Below are positions 14,456 to 26,329 of a stretch of DNA of 64,000 nt, one piece after another. The stretch is from Chamaea fasciata (taxonomy: Eukaryota; Chordata; Aves; Passeriformes; Sylviidae): positions 1,663,501 to 1,727,500 of the forward strand of contig JARCOQ010000012.1 in NCBI GenBank assembly GCA_029207755.1, written 5' to 3'. The notes below the pieces were generated by a model. That model had not been told where the DNA came from and searched no databases. It saw only the letters and a list, made by a program, of their open reading frames with translations. Position numbers and translations under genes: made by a program. The stretch's first letter is position 1. The number at the start of each line of letters is the position of its first letter.

Positions 14456-15736
14456 TCTGAAAACCCTTCATTCATTGAGTGAATGCTAATTAGTCAGAGG
14501 AGGGTTATTAAATTATAGACTCTGTTCTTTATCGCCGCTTGGAGCCCGGTACCTTTGCAAGTGCCCGAGTAAAATAATGCAAATCTGAGCACACACAGAG
14601 GGAAGTTAAGGCATGATTGCTTTCCTTGGTAAACACAGGGAGTGAAGAAATGTCCTTAATAAGCAGGACAGAGGATCTGTACGTGTCAGTGGGTAGATTT
14701 TGCTCTAGAAGAATGCAATGCACTAAAAATGGGCAGAACAAGGCACTGTGGAAAGCTGCATGTCACAGCTGCACTGGGATGGAAAAGGCCTCATCCAGAA
14801 GAACCCAGCCAGTGGAAATCTGAGTTTGGTGAGCTCTGAATCAGGCCCTTCCTGAGCAGGCACCCTCAGACACCCCTGACAGAGCTGATCCTGGAGGACT
14901 GTGTAGAGTGATGTGCTCAGTGCAACATCCATAAACTGATCAGTTATCCCCAGTCAAATGCTGGGTGCAAGAAGGGATCCATCCGTTCATTTTGTGTGCC
15001 ATGTCCCTCTCCCAGGGAACAGGAGCCTGATTGCTGCATGGCTGCGTCAGGAGGACATATCTCTCGTGCTAAGCACGTGATTTTAATGTGTTCCAGGTGC
15101 TTCTAACAGTCTCTTTCTTTCTGGATTTCTCATATCTTTATGCTCTTTACCTAATTTCTGCTCAGCTCCCAGCCTCAGAGTGGCTCCTGTGTTCGTTCTG
15201 AGCCTTGGTTGTAAGATCCTACATCTTTCACAGCATTTACACATTTTGTGAATACCGCAGCAATTCCCTGTGACCTTTGTGATCATCTCCTTAATTCATA
15301 GTTCTCCTGATTCCCAAAATGTAATGGATGTAGGAAAATTTTGGATTATAATTTTCTAACCAACAAGCTCTCTGCTCTGCTCTTTGCTACGTGTGATCTG
15401 CTATAGTTACAGAATGCATGACTAGGTTTCTATGTGATCCCAAAAGGTTAATTTTTTTTTTAACTAGATTTTTGGTTTAAAAAGTCTTAATTAGTGGTAC
15501 AAAAAAACATTGCTCAGCTCTTAGATCCAGAGGGCTTGGTACAATAGATCACAAATAGTATATTTGTACATTATTTGATTCTAACATTTGAACTTTGCTT
15601 TGCTGGCTGTATCTGTTAAAACAACCTGCTGTTTGTATGCTGCTGCACTTCAGCTTTCCAGTCAGGTGTCTGTGAGGGATTGCATTTATTCAATTAGTCC
15701 ATAAATGCTTGCCAAATTATGTATACTAATGGCATA

Positions 15737-15784
15737 TATGCAGGTCAATCCTGCATACACATACAAAGTGCATTGTGCACAATG
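15737..15784. repeat. Two adjacent short palindromes, one of SOX-site type
   Basis: The first is an 8-bp-arm inverted repeat: TATGCAGG (15737-15744), a 5-base spacer TCAAT, then CCTGCATA (15750-15757). The second is the perfect 14-base palindrome CATTGTGCACAATG (15771-15784). Its half-sites, CATTGT and ACAATG, match the SOX-family HMG-box core in inverted orientation. Only 13 bases separate the two. Whether they act in DNA binding is inference. Confidence 0.5.
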
Positions 15785-17184
15785 TACCACTAAGAATTCT
15801 GCGGAATGACTAAATTCTGAGTAGTATGTCAGATCCTCACTAGATTAAGGAAAAAGAATTATCATTGTCAGTATTAGTGAAACAGTTCGAATTTTTATTT
15901 GTTTTTTAGTTGTCTGAACAGCACGAGTTTCTCTCCTGTCTGATTTGTAATCAAGTTCAGACATTTCCAGAGTTTTGAGGCTTTTGCTGTCTCATGCAGC
16001 CTAAGAACATGCTCACACTATATAGCTAGCTGTAATGCATATGAAGTCAATGAGACTTTCATGGATGAAAATGAAAAACCTTTGAAAAAAGCTTGCTTGA
16101 TCAGAATTTTAAAAATTTTCAAGATCTGTATGTCTCCACCATTCTGTTCAAAATAAGCCTTTTTTATTTGCCAGCAGTCCAAAAACCTGATTTTACTTTG
16201 ATTTTCCCATTAGCCAGGCAGTTTAGCCAGTAGAACCCTTTTACTCCTCCCACTGGAGCAACAGAGAGAAATTCGTTTGATTCTAGTGGATAGTAGTTGA
16301 TTTCATTATCATATTATAGAAAATAACGATCACAATTCCAAATGATTTTGCCTGCAGTGCCCACACTAACCATGTAAATGGCAATATGTGGAAAAAGTTG
16401 ACTACATCATAAAAAATTTACTTCCTTCAAGGATTTTCTTGAATTGGTTTCAAAAGAATCTGCTGTTTGGCATCTTTCCTGTACTGAAATTTTAGAAGGT
16501 AACTGCATTATGTGCATGTAACACATGCAAAAGGAAGCATTCACTGAACTCCTTCTTTCTGCTACCACACATAACTGTAGCTTAGAAAAGGTGCCTGAAA
16601 CCAAAACTCTGGACAAATACAAGATGTGTGCATTGTAAGATGAGCACTAATGGAAGGTGGAATTCTCTTCTCCCTCACTTGCTGTTGATTGACAAAGGTT
16701 CCATCTAATGATAATTTGAATATTCTGCCAACAGTTGGGGACACTCTGCCCCTGCCAAAATAAATAAATAAATGAATGCTTCCAACTCCCAGAGCAAATG
16801 CCTGTAAGTCTATAGAAAACAAATTAGAAATGTGTTATTCTCAATGAAAAAAGCCTCCACAAGAGCTGTAATTTTATTTTTTTAGTGCACAGAATAACAT
16901 AAATCAAAAGAAGCAATAGTCTACCTTGTGTTTTGACTACTTTGACCCTCTTCAACCCCTGCCAATTTTTATCTCATTTTTGTTTAACTTTGTACATCAG
17001 AGTTTAATTTTAAACCTGGTCCTGAAGACAGTGATGTATAGGGTACATCAAGTATAGCTTAAATTACCCTCTCCCCAGTGATTTGAAGTTGAGGGGAGGG
17101 TCTTACTCCACAGCAGGGTGGGAAAGAGAAATGGTCAGATGCTGCCCTTTGAACCTGACCACCCTCAGCTACAGAAACATTTAT

Positions 17185-17515
17185 GCCAGAACATCATTTA
17201 TTGATTTTATTATATTTTAGGATCTCTTAAAACTGTTGGTGAAGTTTGCCATATATTAATTTTTGACACATGCATATAAAAACAGAAATATGGGTTTAGC
17301 AGGAACTATAAATATAGACAACACTGCCCAATAAACTTACATCCTTTCACTTATAGGTTTCTGTTTCAGCTGATCATTCCGAGCAGCCTGTCTTTGAAAA
17401 TAAATATTACCCCTCTGATAAGCTAACCAATTTGAAGATTAAAGCTGCATTTGAGGATTAAACTTTTTCTTATTTGATTATTGTTGAGTCTCGTAGCAGT
17501 AGAAGATAAATATTA
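17185..17515. promoter_or_regulatory. Candidate conserved non-coding element
   Basis: An AT-rich block free of simple repeats. It contains several homeodomain-type cores (TATTAATTTTT, GATTAAAG, GATTATTG), a GATAAG (GATA-type) site and CTGATCATTCC. It lies directly beside the ancient repeat fragment at 17529. The function is inferred from texture only. Confidence 0.22.
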
Positions 17516-17528
17516 ATGGAATGTTACA

Positions 17529-17603
17529 GCCCAATTCTGCCCACTTTACCCGTGTGAGCGTTTCACGGGATGAGACTGAAGGAATTCTGCAGGATTTGGC
17601 CCT
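17529..17603. repeat. Ancient interspersed repeat fragment, third copy
   Basis: The left end reads GCCCAATTCTGC and the right end TTCTGCAGGATTTGGCCCTT, with ACCCGTGTGAG and TTTCACGGG in the centre. The two ends are roughly inverted copies of each other. I recall this as a property of the sauropsid repeat whose ends read GGCCCAATCCTGCA. The element is decayed and non-coding. Confidence 0.4.
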
Positions 17604-19479
17604 TAAACTCAGCACTGACTGCTCTATTTTCTCAGTCCACTAGGAGTAAGCCTCCCGTGAAATGTAACACGTACCCAGCAAACTCCTGAACCCAGGGCTG
17701 CCACAGGGATCTCTGGCCGATGGCTGGCTCCGAGAGCTGCCCTCCAATTACGCACCACTGAGCTGGGTTTGTGCTTGTACTGAGGAGAACAAAAACCACA
17801 AGGAGTGCTCTACAGCAGACCACAAAATGGGTTTGGCACCTGTGTCTGCCCGGAGCAGAAGTTTCGGGGCTGTGTTCTCCCGTGGCCTGCTGACCCCAGG
17901 AGAGGAGGCTGACCTTGTCTTACAGGCAGGAGTCTATTGCTATGGCTCCCCTGGGAGCACAAACCAGCTGCAAACTGCTGCAATGATTAACCCTTATGTG
18001 TTGTAGATGTAACATCAAGTCATGGTAATAAAGCTTTCACTGCATAACGGATCTCCTGCTTTGTAAATTGTTGCTCTTATCAGCTGCACTGGAGGATGTT
18101 ATCCCTTTCCTGTGAAGCATGACTGCTGCGCTGCTCACTGGAAAGGAGGCCAGATCTATAGACTCGGTGATATTTATTCAATTGCTTTGAGAACAATGCA
18201 GACAACACACTTTGTTTGAGCTAAAAATGCAGTGTGTGAAAACAAACAACAAAAAAAAAGCCCACCATGAAATACTCATACATATGAAACAATATATTAA
18301 TTAAAATCCAGAATGCCTGTAGCAGATTTGAATCTGGGAACGCCAGATTTGCTGTAACAGACAACTGTGTTGCTCTGTTGAGTCCAGGCTCCTGTTTGTA
18401 GAAGTAATTCATACCTAATGTTTTGTAAAACTGCAAACTCTTCCAGCCTGTGACTTACCTGGACAATTACAGAATTTTGATTTTGGCTGGGAACAGAATG
18501 TTTGTAGCAATCAGAATTCACGTCCCCAAAACATAAGCAGTGTAAGTCTTATTTTGTCATACACTTCGAACACGAGACCCAAATCTGTGCTCTCCTATTT
18601 GCCAAGGAGCCAAGGGAAGCTGTGAGTGTGTCTCAGCTAAAATCCAACCCTCAGGCCTGTGAATGGAGCCCTGGCTTCCTCAGAAACATGAAGCCTTTTG
18701 TCTCAGAGCGCTTCCTATCCTCCAGCCCTTCCCCTGGCAAATCTATGGCCACATCAAGTCCCTGAAAACAAAGGTGACCTCGGTGTAAGCCCTGGTTTGA
18801 CATGGTGCCCTCTGCTTTGGTCTGCAAAGAGCCAGAAACACCATCTCTGAGAGGTGGAGGCTGTGTTTGTGTCACAAGGGCTGGCACGGCCCACAGTCCC
18901 TCTTTCACTGCGACTTTCCAACATCCCAAGAGCCAAGAGGAGCAAAAATTATTTGTTCAATCTATCCAGCCATGGAAGCAGCAGCTTTGTGCGGTTTGGG
19001 GCCACGGGACTGTCATCCTTGTTGACCCCATCAGAGGTTGGATGGACCAAAAGCCTTGCAGGGCTCTGTCCACAGCTCCCAGGCACTGTTTATAGTTCTT
19101 ACACACAACCTTTTTCAAAGCATAAAACAAACTTCCAGGTTCAGGGATTAAGAAAAGATATAATACCTTTGGTATAAGCAGTGGGAAAAATAAATTCCAT
19201 TTAAAGAAATGAAAATTGTTTTCCCTAAAACAACTTATGAGGCCTTATGAGTTTTGGGAGGGGAAATTTATTGTTGAGGACTGTAGCACACAAGTGTCAC
19301 TGGGTGCAGACTGAGAAAAGGTAATGGGAAAACTTTTCCAGCTCAGGAGTCACAACTGGGAAGGAGGCTGCAGTGAGGATGAGCTTCCTTGCAAGGTTCC
19401 CTAGTGTTCAGAGGGAGTGGTTAATGCCCTTTGAGAAGAGATAAATTACCACCACTCTGTGGTCCATGACTTATCCCTT

Positions 19480-19700
19480 TCTCCACATCTTTCAATCACA
19501 TTACTTCAGCCTGCCCTAATTAGACAGAGGCTGATCTACAGGAACCCCGCTTGGGCTGGCCAGGGGCTGCACCAGGTATTCTTTATTTCTTAACGAGGAA
19601 GAAGCTGCTCTGGACTAATGATGCTTTGCTGTTTGGTATCTGCACTCATCAGCTTGAAAAAGAGCGCAGATAGTTTTATTGCAAAAGTTAGTCTAGACAG
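19480..19700. promoter_or_regulatory. Candidate conserved non-coding element
   Basis: A mixed-composition block with CTAATTAGAC, GGACTAATGATG and ATTGCAAAAG motifs and no simple repeats. It lies about 10 kb upstream of the coding exon. Homeodomain (TAATTA) and C/EBP-like (ATTGCAAA) cores are present. Confidence is low without alignment. Confidence 0.22.
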
Positions 19701-20409
19701 GGTTGCTCCTCACTCATTAGCACTGGGAGCATCTTCCTACGGGGACTGCAGATAAAAGCAATGAGTTTATTCCTCTTTTCCCAACTCCGCCTCCTTAGGC
19801 ACATCAGTGCTGTTATTTTAAACAGTAACAGCTGTAGTTAAAAAAAAAAGCGATATTATTAAACCTCACTATTAAACTTGCAATACTAACTGCAGATAGA
19901 GAAGCAGCAACCAGACAGTTAAACTCCAAACCTGGCTAAACAGGGTGACAGAGGTAGTAACTTCACTTACTACCCTCATCAACTCCAGCAGCTCCTGCTT
20001 TTCTCTGAGCAGCCTCTGTGGTCTCATAGGTGAAGGCTGTTGGCCTCGGAAGGGAGCAGAAGTTGCCTGTTCCCTCTTTGGGAGGATGAGGAAGGGTTTC
20101 CTTGGTGTTCTTTGTGTCCTGCCTGGCTCCTGTGGGTGTGAGAGGCTGCTGAGGAGGAGGAGGAGGTGGTGATGGTGGGCTGCAGCTGCGGGTGGCTGGG
20201 TCCATCCCTGTAGCCCTGTCTTTGGAAGCTGGGGAGGCCTTGCGTGCCCTTGCAATCTCATCCCTCCTCTGGCTCTCACTCCTGTTTCCAAACTACTGTT
20301 GCCCTGATATTTGGTTACTCAAAGGGGAGAAGAAAGGAAACAAATTTACTGAAATTATCTTAATGTTATTTTGTTCTCTTGTGGGGTTTCTTGTGTGAAG
20401 GGGGTATCT

Positions 20410-20700
20410 ACTCTATTAACTCCCATTAATATCAAACCTTTACTATTAATAGGATTTGCATATGGAAAGGAAGAGGATTGACCTTTAAATTCATTAAATA
20501 AAGCAAATTTTTTAAAAAATAATTTTAGTTAAAAGCATTAGTGTGATGAAAAATAGAAGAACAAATACAGAGCCATCAGTATCTGGGCTTTCGTTAACAC
20601 TAACGAGCAAATTATTGTAAGGGAAGATTTGCATCATTGGAATGCATATTCCAGCCTCCATACTGATATATGTGATGCGGGGTTATCTTTGTATGGCTCC
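20410..20700. promoter_or_regulatory. Candidate enhancer block with two octamer motifs
   Basis: Two perfect POU octamers (ATTTGCAT) occur at 20454-20461 and 20627-20634, both on the plus strand. Between and around them are TATTAATAGG, CATTAATATC and GTTAACACTAACG. The two octamers in one 180 bp stretch, together with TAAT cores, suggest a POU/homeodomain-bound regulatory element. Binding is inferred, not shown. Confidence 0.3.
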
Positions 20701-20818
20701 TCTTTCAGAATATATTTTCTTCTTATAAAATAGCCTCTTTTTAACTCCCATTGGGGACCTCCTTATAAATGAGGAACTGGTCCTCAAGGGACTGGCCTGG
20801 CTAGAAAAGTGTGTTATT

Positions 20819-20839
20819 AAAAAAAAAAAAAAAAAAAAA
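20819..20839. repeat. Poly(A) tract of 21
   Basis: An uninterrupted run of 21 A. Further T-rich and A-rich tracts follow at about 20886-20895 and 20911-20922. I see no upstream retroposon body, so it is read as a simple repeat rather than a retrocopy tail. Confidence 0.9.
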
Positions 20840-22259
20840 GTGCATATTAGAATACTAAGCAATATAATTAGCCCATTTCTTTGATTTTTTTTTTTTGTTT
20901 TAGAAAATCTTAAAAAAAAAAAAAGTATAGCAAGTTTTAATTAAACATATTCTCTGGGTGTTTGAATTGTGGAAGAATTAGAAAACCCGGTTGTATTTTA
21001 GAGGGTTTAATTGCATCATTTTAAGGTTCTGGCTCCAGTCTCAGCTATCCAGCCAGGTATCCCCACTGCTCTTGCAAAGCAGGTACAGTGCTGAGAGTGA
21101 GTGAGGTTTGGCCACAGAGCTGGGGCCACACGCTGCCCCTCAGAGGGGCATTCTCAGCCCATGGGTGCCAATAAGCACATTCATCTTCTAATCCGTTACA
21201 CAGGAATAAGCAGAGATCCTCGATATCAAAACTGGCTAAATCTGCAGATTCAAAATATGATTGCCCCTAATGATAAATATTGATTTACACATGCTGAAAA
21301 GCTTCTGTTTCCTTCCCAGCAAGGAGTCTGAAACGTAATTAGATGAGCAGTGTTTCTACCACCCTATCCATTTTCGAGGCTGAGTCTCGAGACTCTGACG
21401 TCCAGTGGTTTCTGGATCTCCACTCTGCTCTTAGGTCTTACCCCATCTGTGTCTCAGCTTTCTGTCACAGCCCTTTGTAAAGTACTTTGAGATGTTTGAA
21501 TCAAACTTGCTGCCTGTCCAAAGTAGTATTAACCAGTATTTTGTTCTCTCATGTGGCTCAGTCTATAAATCCAGATATTTATTCTGTTCCTGTTCTACCT
21601 CAGGCTCCCACAAGTGGGAAGAGGTGAAACGGTTCAGGTTATTCTTCTCAGAGCTCAGCTAATGTCATCTGCTGAATACAGCTCTAAACATCTGAAGCTG
21701 GTGAAATTAAATAAAGTGTGAGCATCCTTTGGTCTGGAGCTCTTTGCCTTTGGAACAATTACTCACGGTAACCTTAACAATAGTATATTAAGGAAAAAGA
21801 AAACCTCATAAAAGAATGTAGTGTTAGGATGGAACTCTGCCTGATATTAGAACAATTATGGAGCAGATGCATCCACTCCGAACAAAGTGACCTTTTCATC
21901 AAGTTACAAAACATTAAAGGTTAAAGAGTGTTTGAGAGGAAGTTAATACTTTTAAAACATTAGGAAAAAAAATGTCATTCTTTCTGGACCTGACCAAAAT
22001 CAGTGGAAAACAGGGATGACTGTTTAGGCACATCCAGTCATAATTTAAGCAACTCCGATAAGGTATTTTAAATCGCCTGTTTTCTTTTACAATTAGAAGT
22101 GCTTTATTTCGAAGAAGAAGGATTTGATAGGAACAAATACCCAGTGACAGAAAGCTGGTTAATTGCAATTTTAAAGTCACACTCCTTTCTCTCCATTGTG
22201 CACAGAGGAGAACAAAGAGAGGGAATCAATGGTGGTGTCAGATTTTCTCAGTTTCCACG

Positions 22260-23080
22260 TTTCACCTGACCCGGGCGGTGCAGATCCCGGTGCCCAGCTG
22301 GGGAGCAAAGCTCTGCGGCCCCGCGGTGTCCCTGCTGCCGCTCGCCAAGGGCCACCGGGGAGGGGACAAGTGTCCGGGACCGCCCCGGGCCGCGGGACAC
22401 CAGCGGGGGGCTCGGGGCCTGCTCGGTGCTCCCGCACAGCGGATCGCAGTGATCACAGTGGATTCTTCTCGGCGAAGGGCTGAGAGTGCGGGGGGATGCC
22501 GCGCACCTTGTTCGGCCCCCGCGCCGTCCGCGAATTCAGCGCGGCCCCCCCCGAGCAGCCGCCGGGCAGCGGGGCTTGGGGATTTACGGCCCGACGGCCT
22601 CGCTGGGGCTGTTCTTGTGTCCATGTCCCGGCGGCCCGCACGGCCCCGCTGCGGGGTCAGGGCGCGGCGGAGGAGGAGGAAGAGGAGGAGACGGTCCGGG
22701 CTGCGGCCCCGCCGCCGGTACCGCGCTGTGCCCGGCCCGCTGCGCGTCCCCCCGCGGTACCGAGCTCCGCCCGCGCTGTGCCCGGCCCGCTGCGCGTCCC
22801 CCCGCGGTACCGAGCTCCGCCCGCGCTGTGCCCGGCCCGCTGCGCGTCCCCCCGCGGTACCGAGCTCCGCCCGCGCTGTGCCCGGCCCGCTGCGCGTCCC
22901 CCCGCGGTACCGAGCTCCGCCCGCGCTGTGCCCGGCCCGCTGCGCGTCCCCCCGCGGTACCGAGCTCCGCCCGCGCTGTGGGGACGCGCGGGGGCGGCTG
23001 CAGCGTCCCCCTTCCCCTGGCGGTCAGTGGGGCCCGGGGCGGGCTCGCCGCCGGGTCAAGGTGAGCCGCTGGCAGATGGC
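22260..23080. promoter_or_regulatory. CpG island upstream of TSHZ3 (block A)
   Basis: An abrupt change from AT-rich DNA to very GC-rich, CpG-dense sequence about 7-8 kb upstream of the coding exon. It carries a GA-rich GAGGAGGAGGAAGAGG stretch at 22670-22690 and the 50 bp tandem repeat. All long frames here, on both strands, are explained by the low stop frequency of such DNA. It may be a distal promoter or a CpG-rich regulatory island of the developmental gene. Confidence 0.75.
22724..22980. repeat. Perfect GC-rich minisatellite, five copies of a 50 bp unit
   Basis: The unit begins CGCTGTGCCCGGCCCGCTGC and ends ACCGAGCTCCGCCCG. Copies start at 22724, 22774, 22824, 22874 and 22924, followed by a 7-base partial copy. 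I saw no mismatch between copies. Because 50 is not a multiple of three, each forward frame translates the same 50-residue Pro/Arg/Ala-rich period in a different phase, and all three forward frames stay open through the array. Identity between copies points to recent expansion or ongoing homogenisation. Copy number may differ between individuals or be collapsed in the assembly. Confidence 0.97.
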
Positions 23081-23719
23081 AAGCTTCGTGCGGATAAACT
23101 TCTGTGTGCAAGCGCTGTGTGCAAACACTAAAACCCCCGCCTGGGAAGGAAGTTTCTGTGGAAAAAAGGAGAAGGATTTTGCTCGAACTTAAGTTTTGCC
23201 CACTTCCCCCTTCAAGCTATTTTTTTTTTTTTTAGAGTATCTGAGCAGAACAAAATCTTCACTGCGTTGAGTCACAGGCGGTCACCAGAGGAGCACCTGT
23301 GTCATCTGTGCAATGGGAACTTTCAGGTGATGCGAGAAATAAGCGGGGAATCCCTTCCACTTCTCCGGGGTCCTCCGAATGCCTGTCAAATTAGCCAGCC
23401 CTGAGGATCAGTGCCAGGCTCCACAAAGGCGTTCCCAAAGCCTGCAGCCAGTAAAACTTTGTGTAGGTAAAATTAGCTAAAGACCCTCTACTGAGCCAAC
23501 AGCCTCGGTTGTCACATGTGGTCGAGTTCCAGGATCTGTAACTATTTTTCTTAAAAGGTTTTCCTACTGCCCCAGCGAATGCATTAAACTACAGTAGCTT
23601 TGAAATGGTATCGCTCATTTCCTTCAAAGCAGCGGCCGGTTGTTTCTTCAGGGACCCCAAGTCCTTTCAAGGGAGGGGGAAAAGTGATGGCCGAGCGGGA
23701 CTGAATCGCGCCGATAGAT

Positions 23720-24250
23720 CTTATTTTAAATCAGCATCATCTCCAAAGGGCGCAGCCCCCGGGAGAGCGGCGAGTGCCGGGGCGGGCGCTGTCCGGGCCG
23801 AGCGGGGCTCAGCCCGGGGGAGATCCGGCTGCGGCGAGCGGGAGCCGGGACAGCTCGGTGGCCTCAGCCCTTCTCCGTCCGAGAGGGAAGGCAGAGCCCC
23901 CGGCACTGGCCGCGGGGACGCGGCGGGGCCCGGCTCCCCGGGCAGCGGCAGCGGCGTCACCGCGCTCCCGGTGCCCGAGTGTAAGCGGGAACCTGTTGGC
24001 CCCGGAGGGGCGGGGGGCGGGCGGTGCTCTCCAAGCGCCGGGGGCCCCGCGGGAGAGGAGCCGGCGCTGCCTCCGGCGCTGCCGGGGCACGGATGGAGCG
24101 CCCGCCGCGGGGCCGGGCGCCGCCACCGCCCGCCGGGCACCCCCGGCTGCGGGGCTCGCTCCGGGGCGGCAGCGGCGGAGCCCGGGGCGGGCCGGTCCGC
24201 TCAGCGAGCCCTGAGGCTTCCCCGGCCGGAGTCTACCGCCCCCACCGCTC
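23720..24250. promoter_or_regulatory. CpG island (block B)
   Basis: Dense CpG and GC-rich sequence with several G-runs (for example GGAGGGGCGGGGGGCGGGCGG around 24004-24024), which could form G-quadruplexes. The frames crossing it (such as 23605-24375) are Arg/Gly/Pro/Ala-rich with no domain and are not called as genes. Confidence 0.7.
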
Positions 24251-24589
24251 CACACTGTCCTTGGGGTTTTTCCTGGGGGGATGTATTTCTGATGTCTGGG
24301 GTTGGGTGGGGAATTGCTGTCAACTCCAGGCAGAAGCGAATCGATTCGGACGAGATTACTTACAGTTTAAAATGAGGTTTCCAAATATGAGGACGCTGAG
24401 CCTGCTTACGCTTTCCTATTTTCCCCGTGCTCTTCCCGAAATGCCTGGTCCTAATCGCAGGGACACAGCTATTCCAGTTGTGATTTTCTGGGGCTTATTA
24501 CATGTCAGAACTGTAAAAGTCCTCTGGACAATTTACAGACAAAACATCTGGTTCGTTAAAGCAAAGCTACTGGACTAAGACAAACAAAC

Positions 24590-24925
24590 TTTGCTGCTGT
24601 GTAAATTCACTTACCCAAACAATTTACATTCAAGCAAAGATTTTAGCCCGAAGAAAAACTTTTATTCATTTGTATTCAGGAGGTTTGGGAATTCACAGGC
24701 ATTTTAAAATAATTTTGCTCTAATAAAGTTATGTAGATATTACAAAATGTCTTTGTTCTCTTCTCGGATCATTATCGCTGCTATAATGGTTATTGACAAC
24801 ACTTTGTATTTTACAGAAGCGCAGTATCGTTTTCGGGCGTGGGCAGTGGGGTTTTTAAACAAACTTGTCAGATCCGTATTCATCTGGTCCAGCCTTAATG
24901 AAAGCTGCTGCTTCTTTGTTCTTCG
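24590..24925. promoter_or_regulatory. Candidate conserved element between two CpG islands
   Basis: A lower-GC block between GC-rich blocks B and C. It contains TTTTAAAATAATTTT, GATCATTATCGC, a TTGACAACACTTTG sequence with SOX-like halves near 24792-24805, and CTTAATGAAAG. The sharp compositional edges and absence of simple repeats suggest constraint. Function is inferred. Confidence 0.25.
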
Positions 24926-24929
24926 CCGG

Positions 24930-25420
24930 GAGAACCCGAAGTCCTTGCCGCATTTCGATGGGTGCCGCCGAGGCGCGGGGCGGCGGGGCAGGCTGTGCCC
25001 TGGCACGGAGGGCAGCGCGGGCAGGGGCCGCCGGGCGGTACCGGCCGCGGGCCGCCGCCTCCTCCGCGCCCGGGGCCGGCCGGCGCCTCCGTGGGGCTCC
25101 CGCGGGCCGCCCGTGCCGGCGGGGGCTGCCCGGGCCCGCTGAGAGCCCCAGCCCGGCACTGGCCCCGGGGCTCTGGCCGCGGGCAGCGCTGCCCGGCTGC
25201 CGGCGGCTCCGAAGGCCCCGGCTCGCTGCTGCCCGGCCCTTCCCGCGGGTCGGGGGGCACTGGGCCGGCGAGGACCCGCAGGACCCCGTCGGCTCCTCCG
25301 CCCCGCTCGAAGGGGAGGCGCCGTCAGAGCTGGGCCGGAGCCGGGGCGAGAGGAGCGAGGCCGGGGCCGTTCGGTCCCCGGGACTGACCCCCGGAGAGCG
25401 CTGAACCGGTGCGAACAGCG
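24930..25420. promoter_or_regulatory. CpG island (block C)
   Basis: CpG-dense, GC-rich sequence about 5 kb upstream of the coding exon. Overlapping frames on both strands are compositionally driven. No splice-consistent coding structure is seen. Confidence 0.7.
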
Positions 25421-26329
25421 AGTGAGAGCGGCCACACGGGCACCTCGGCGCACGCCGCTCCCTGCCTTGTTTGCAGTCAGCAAGAGGCGAAACATCAACA
25501 CGCTGCTCGGGAGAGAAGAAGGTTAAAGCTCGGCTAAAACACGCTGGCTTCTAGGAGGCAGCTGTTGCAAGTTTGCTAAACTTCTTCACTGATCCTCCCT
25601 GGCCCTTCCCATAACCAGCAGTTAATTCCAGTGGTCCTTTATCGGCTCAGCCGCTGTTTCCACTCGGGCTGGGGGACGAAAGAGGTGTCTCGGGCAATTG
25701 GTGGAGTTTTAGTGGAGAGGAATGGTGTGAACAGTGAAAATACACACCAAAGAAGGGCAGTAAGCAGTGCCCAGTTGGGAAAGCTAAAACAGTCTTAGCT
25801 GGTGGAAAGTTCAGGAGTGATGGTTATCTAATTGTGTGACTTATAAATAATTGGTACCTTGTTTTAAAACCGCCGGGAAGAGCGAGCTTAGGGCTGAGCC
25901 TTGTGTGCTGAGTCTTTGTGCATGGAGTCTGTACAGCCATCGATTTCATGCGTTATGTTTGGAAACGTTACACTTCATAAAATTATACGTTCTGGCTCTC
26001 TGGAATAGACTGTGACCCCCAAAGAAGCCGACGCGCATGAAGGCATCTGCACTTCCCTCTGTAAATCGTCTGATAGATAGCTCAATAGATTTTCTTTTTC
26101 TTCCTTAAAAAAAAAAAGAATGTATATAGTTAACAACCAAATTATTCCACAACTTCCTGAGCGTTTTGGCAGTGAGAGTTGTGAATGTGTAAGGGCAGTG
26201 CACGCGTCTGTGTGCACGAATATCTGCCGCCTCCCTCTCTCTCACACACACGAGAATTATTATTCCTAAGTGAGCTGAGAAAGTTTCTCCAATGAGTGTT
26301 TACGGAAAGTTTCACTTATTTCGTTCCCT
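25421..26329. other. Spacer between CpG islands, no gene seen
   Basis: Moderate-GC to AT-rich spacer. It includes a short A-run at 26107-26117 and a (CT/CA)-rich stretch near 26230-26252. I see no convincing coding sequence or RNA gene. Confidence 0.55.

Larger units (their letters stand above)
117..22259. other. AT-rich upstream region without a recognisable gene
   Basis: About 22 kb of mainly AT-rich DNA. All open frames are short (at most about 155 codons), have no recognisable domain and are scattered over both strands. Isolated donor-like sequences follow 2495 (GAGAG then GTAAGT) and 5390 (CTTG then GTAAGTA). They could belong to non-coding transcripts, but I could not pair them with convincing acceptors. 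Somewhat GC-richer but not CpG-rich patches lie at about 2940-3220, 7440-7800 and 18700-19090. Large non-coding flanks are typical of developmental transcription factor genes such as the TSHZ family. Sub-features that I could support are listed separately. Confidence 0.6.

Noticed and set aside
20819..20839. Poly(A) tract as a retrocopy tail
   Set aside because: No coding-like body or target-site duplication is recognisable upstream.
22278..23192. Three overlapping plus-strand frames of up to 304 codons in CpG block A
   Set aside because: They are open because of low stop density and the 50 bp repeat, which keeps all three frames open at once. A real gene would favour one frame.
23605..24375. 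A 256-codon plus-strand frame in CpG block B
   Set aside because: Low-complexity Gly/Arg/Pro/Ala composition, competing frames of similar length on both strands, and no domain or splice structure.
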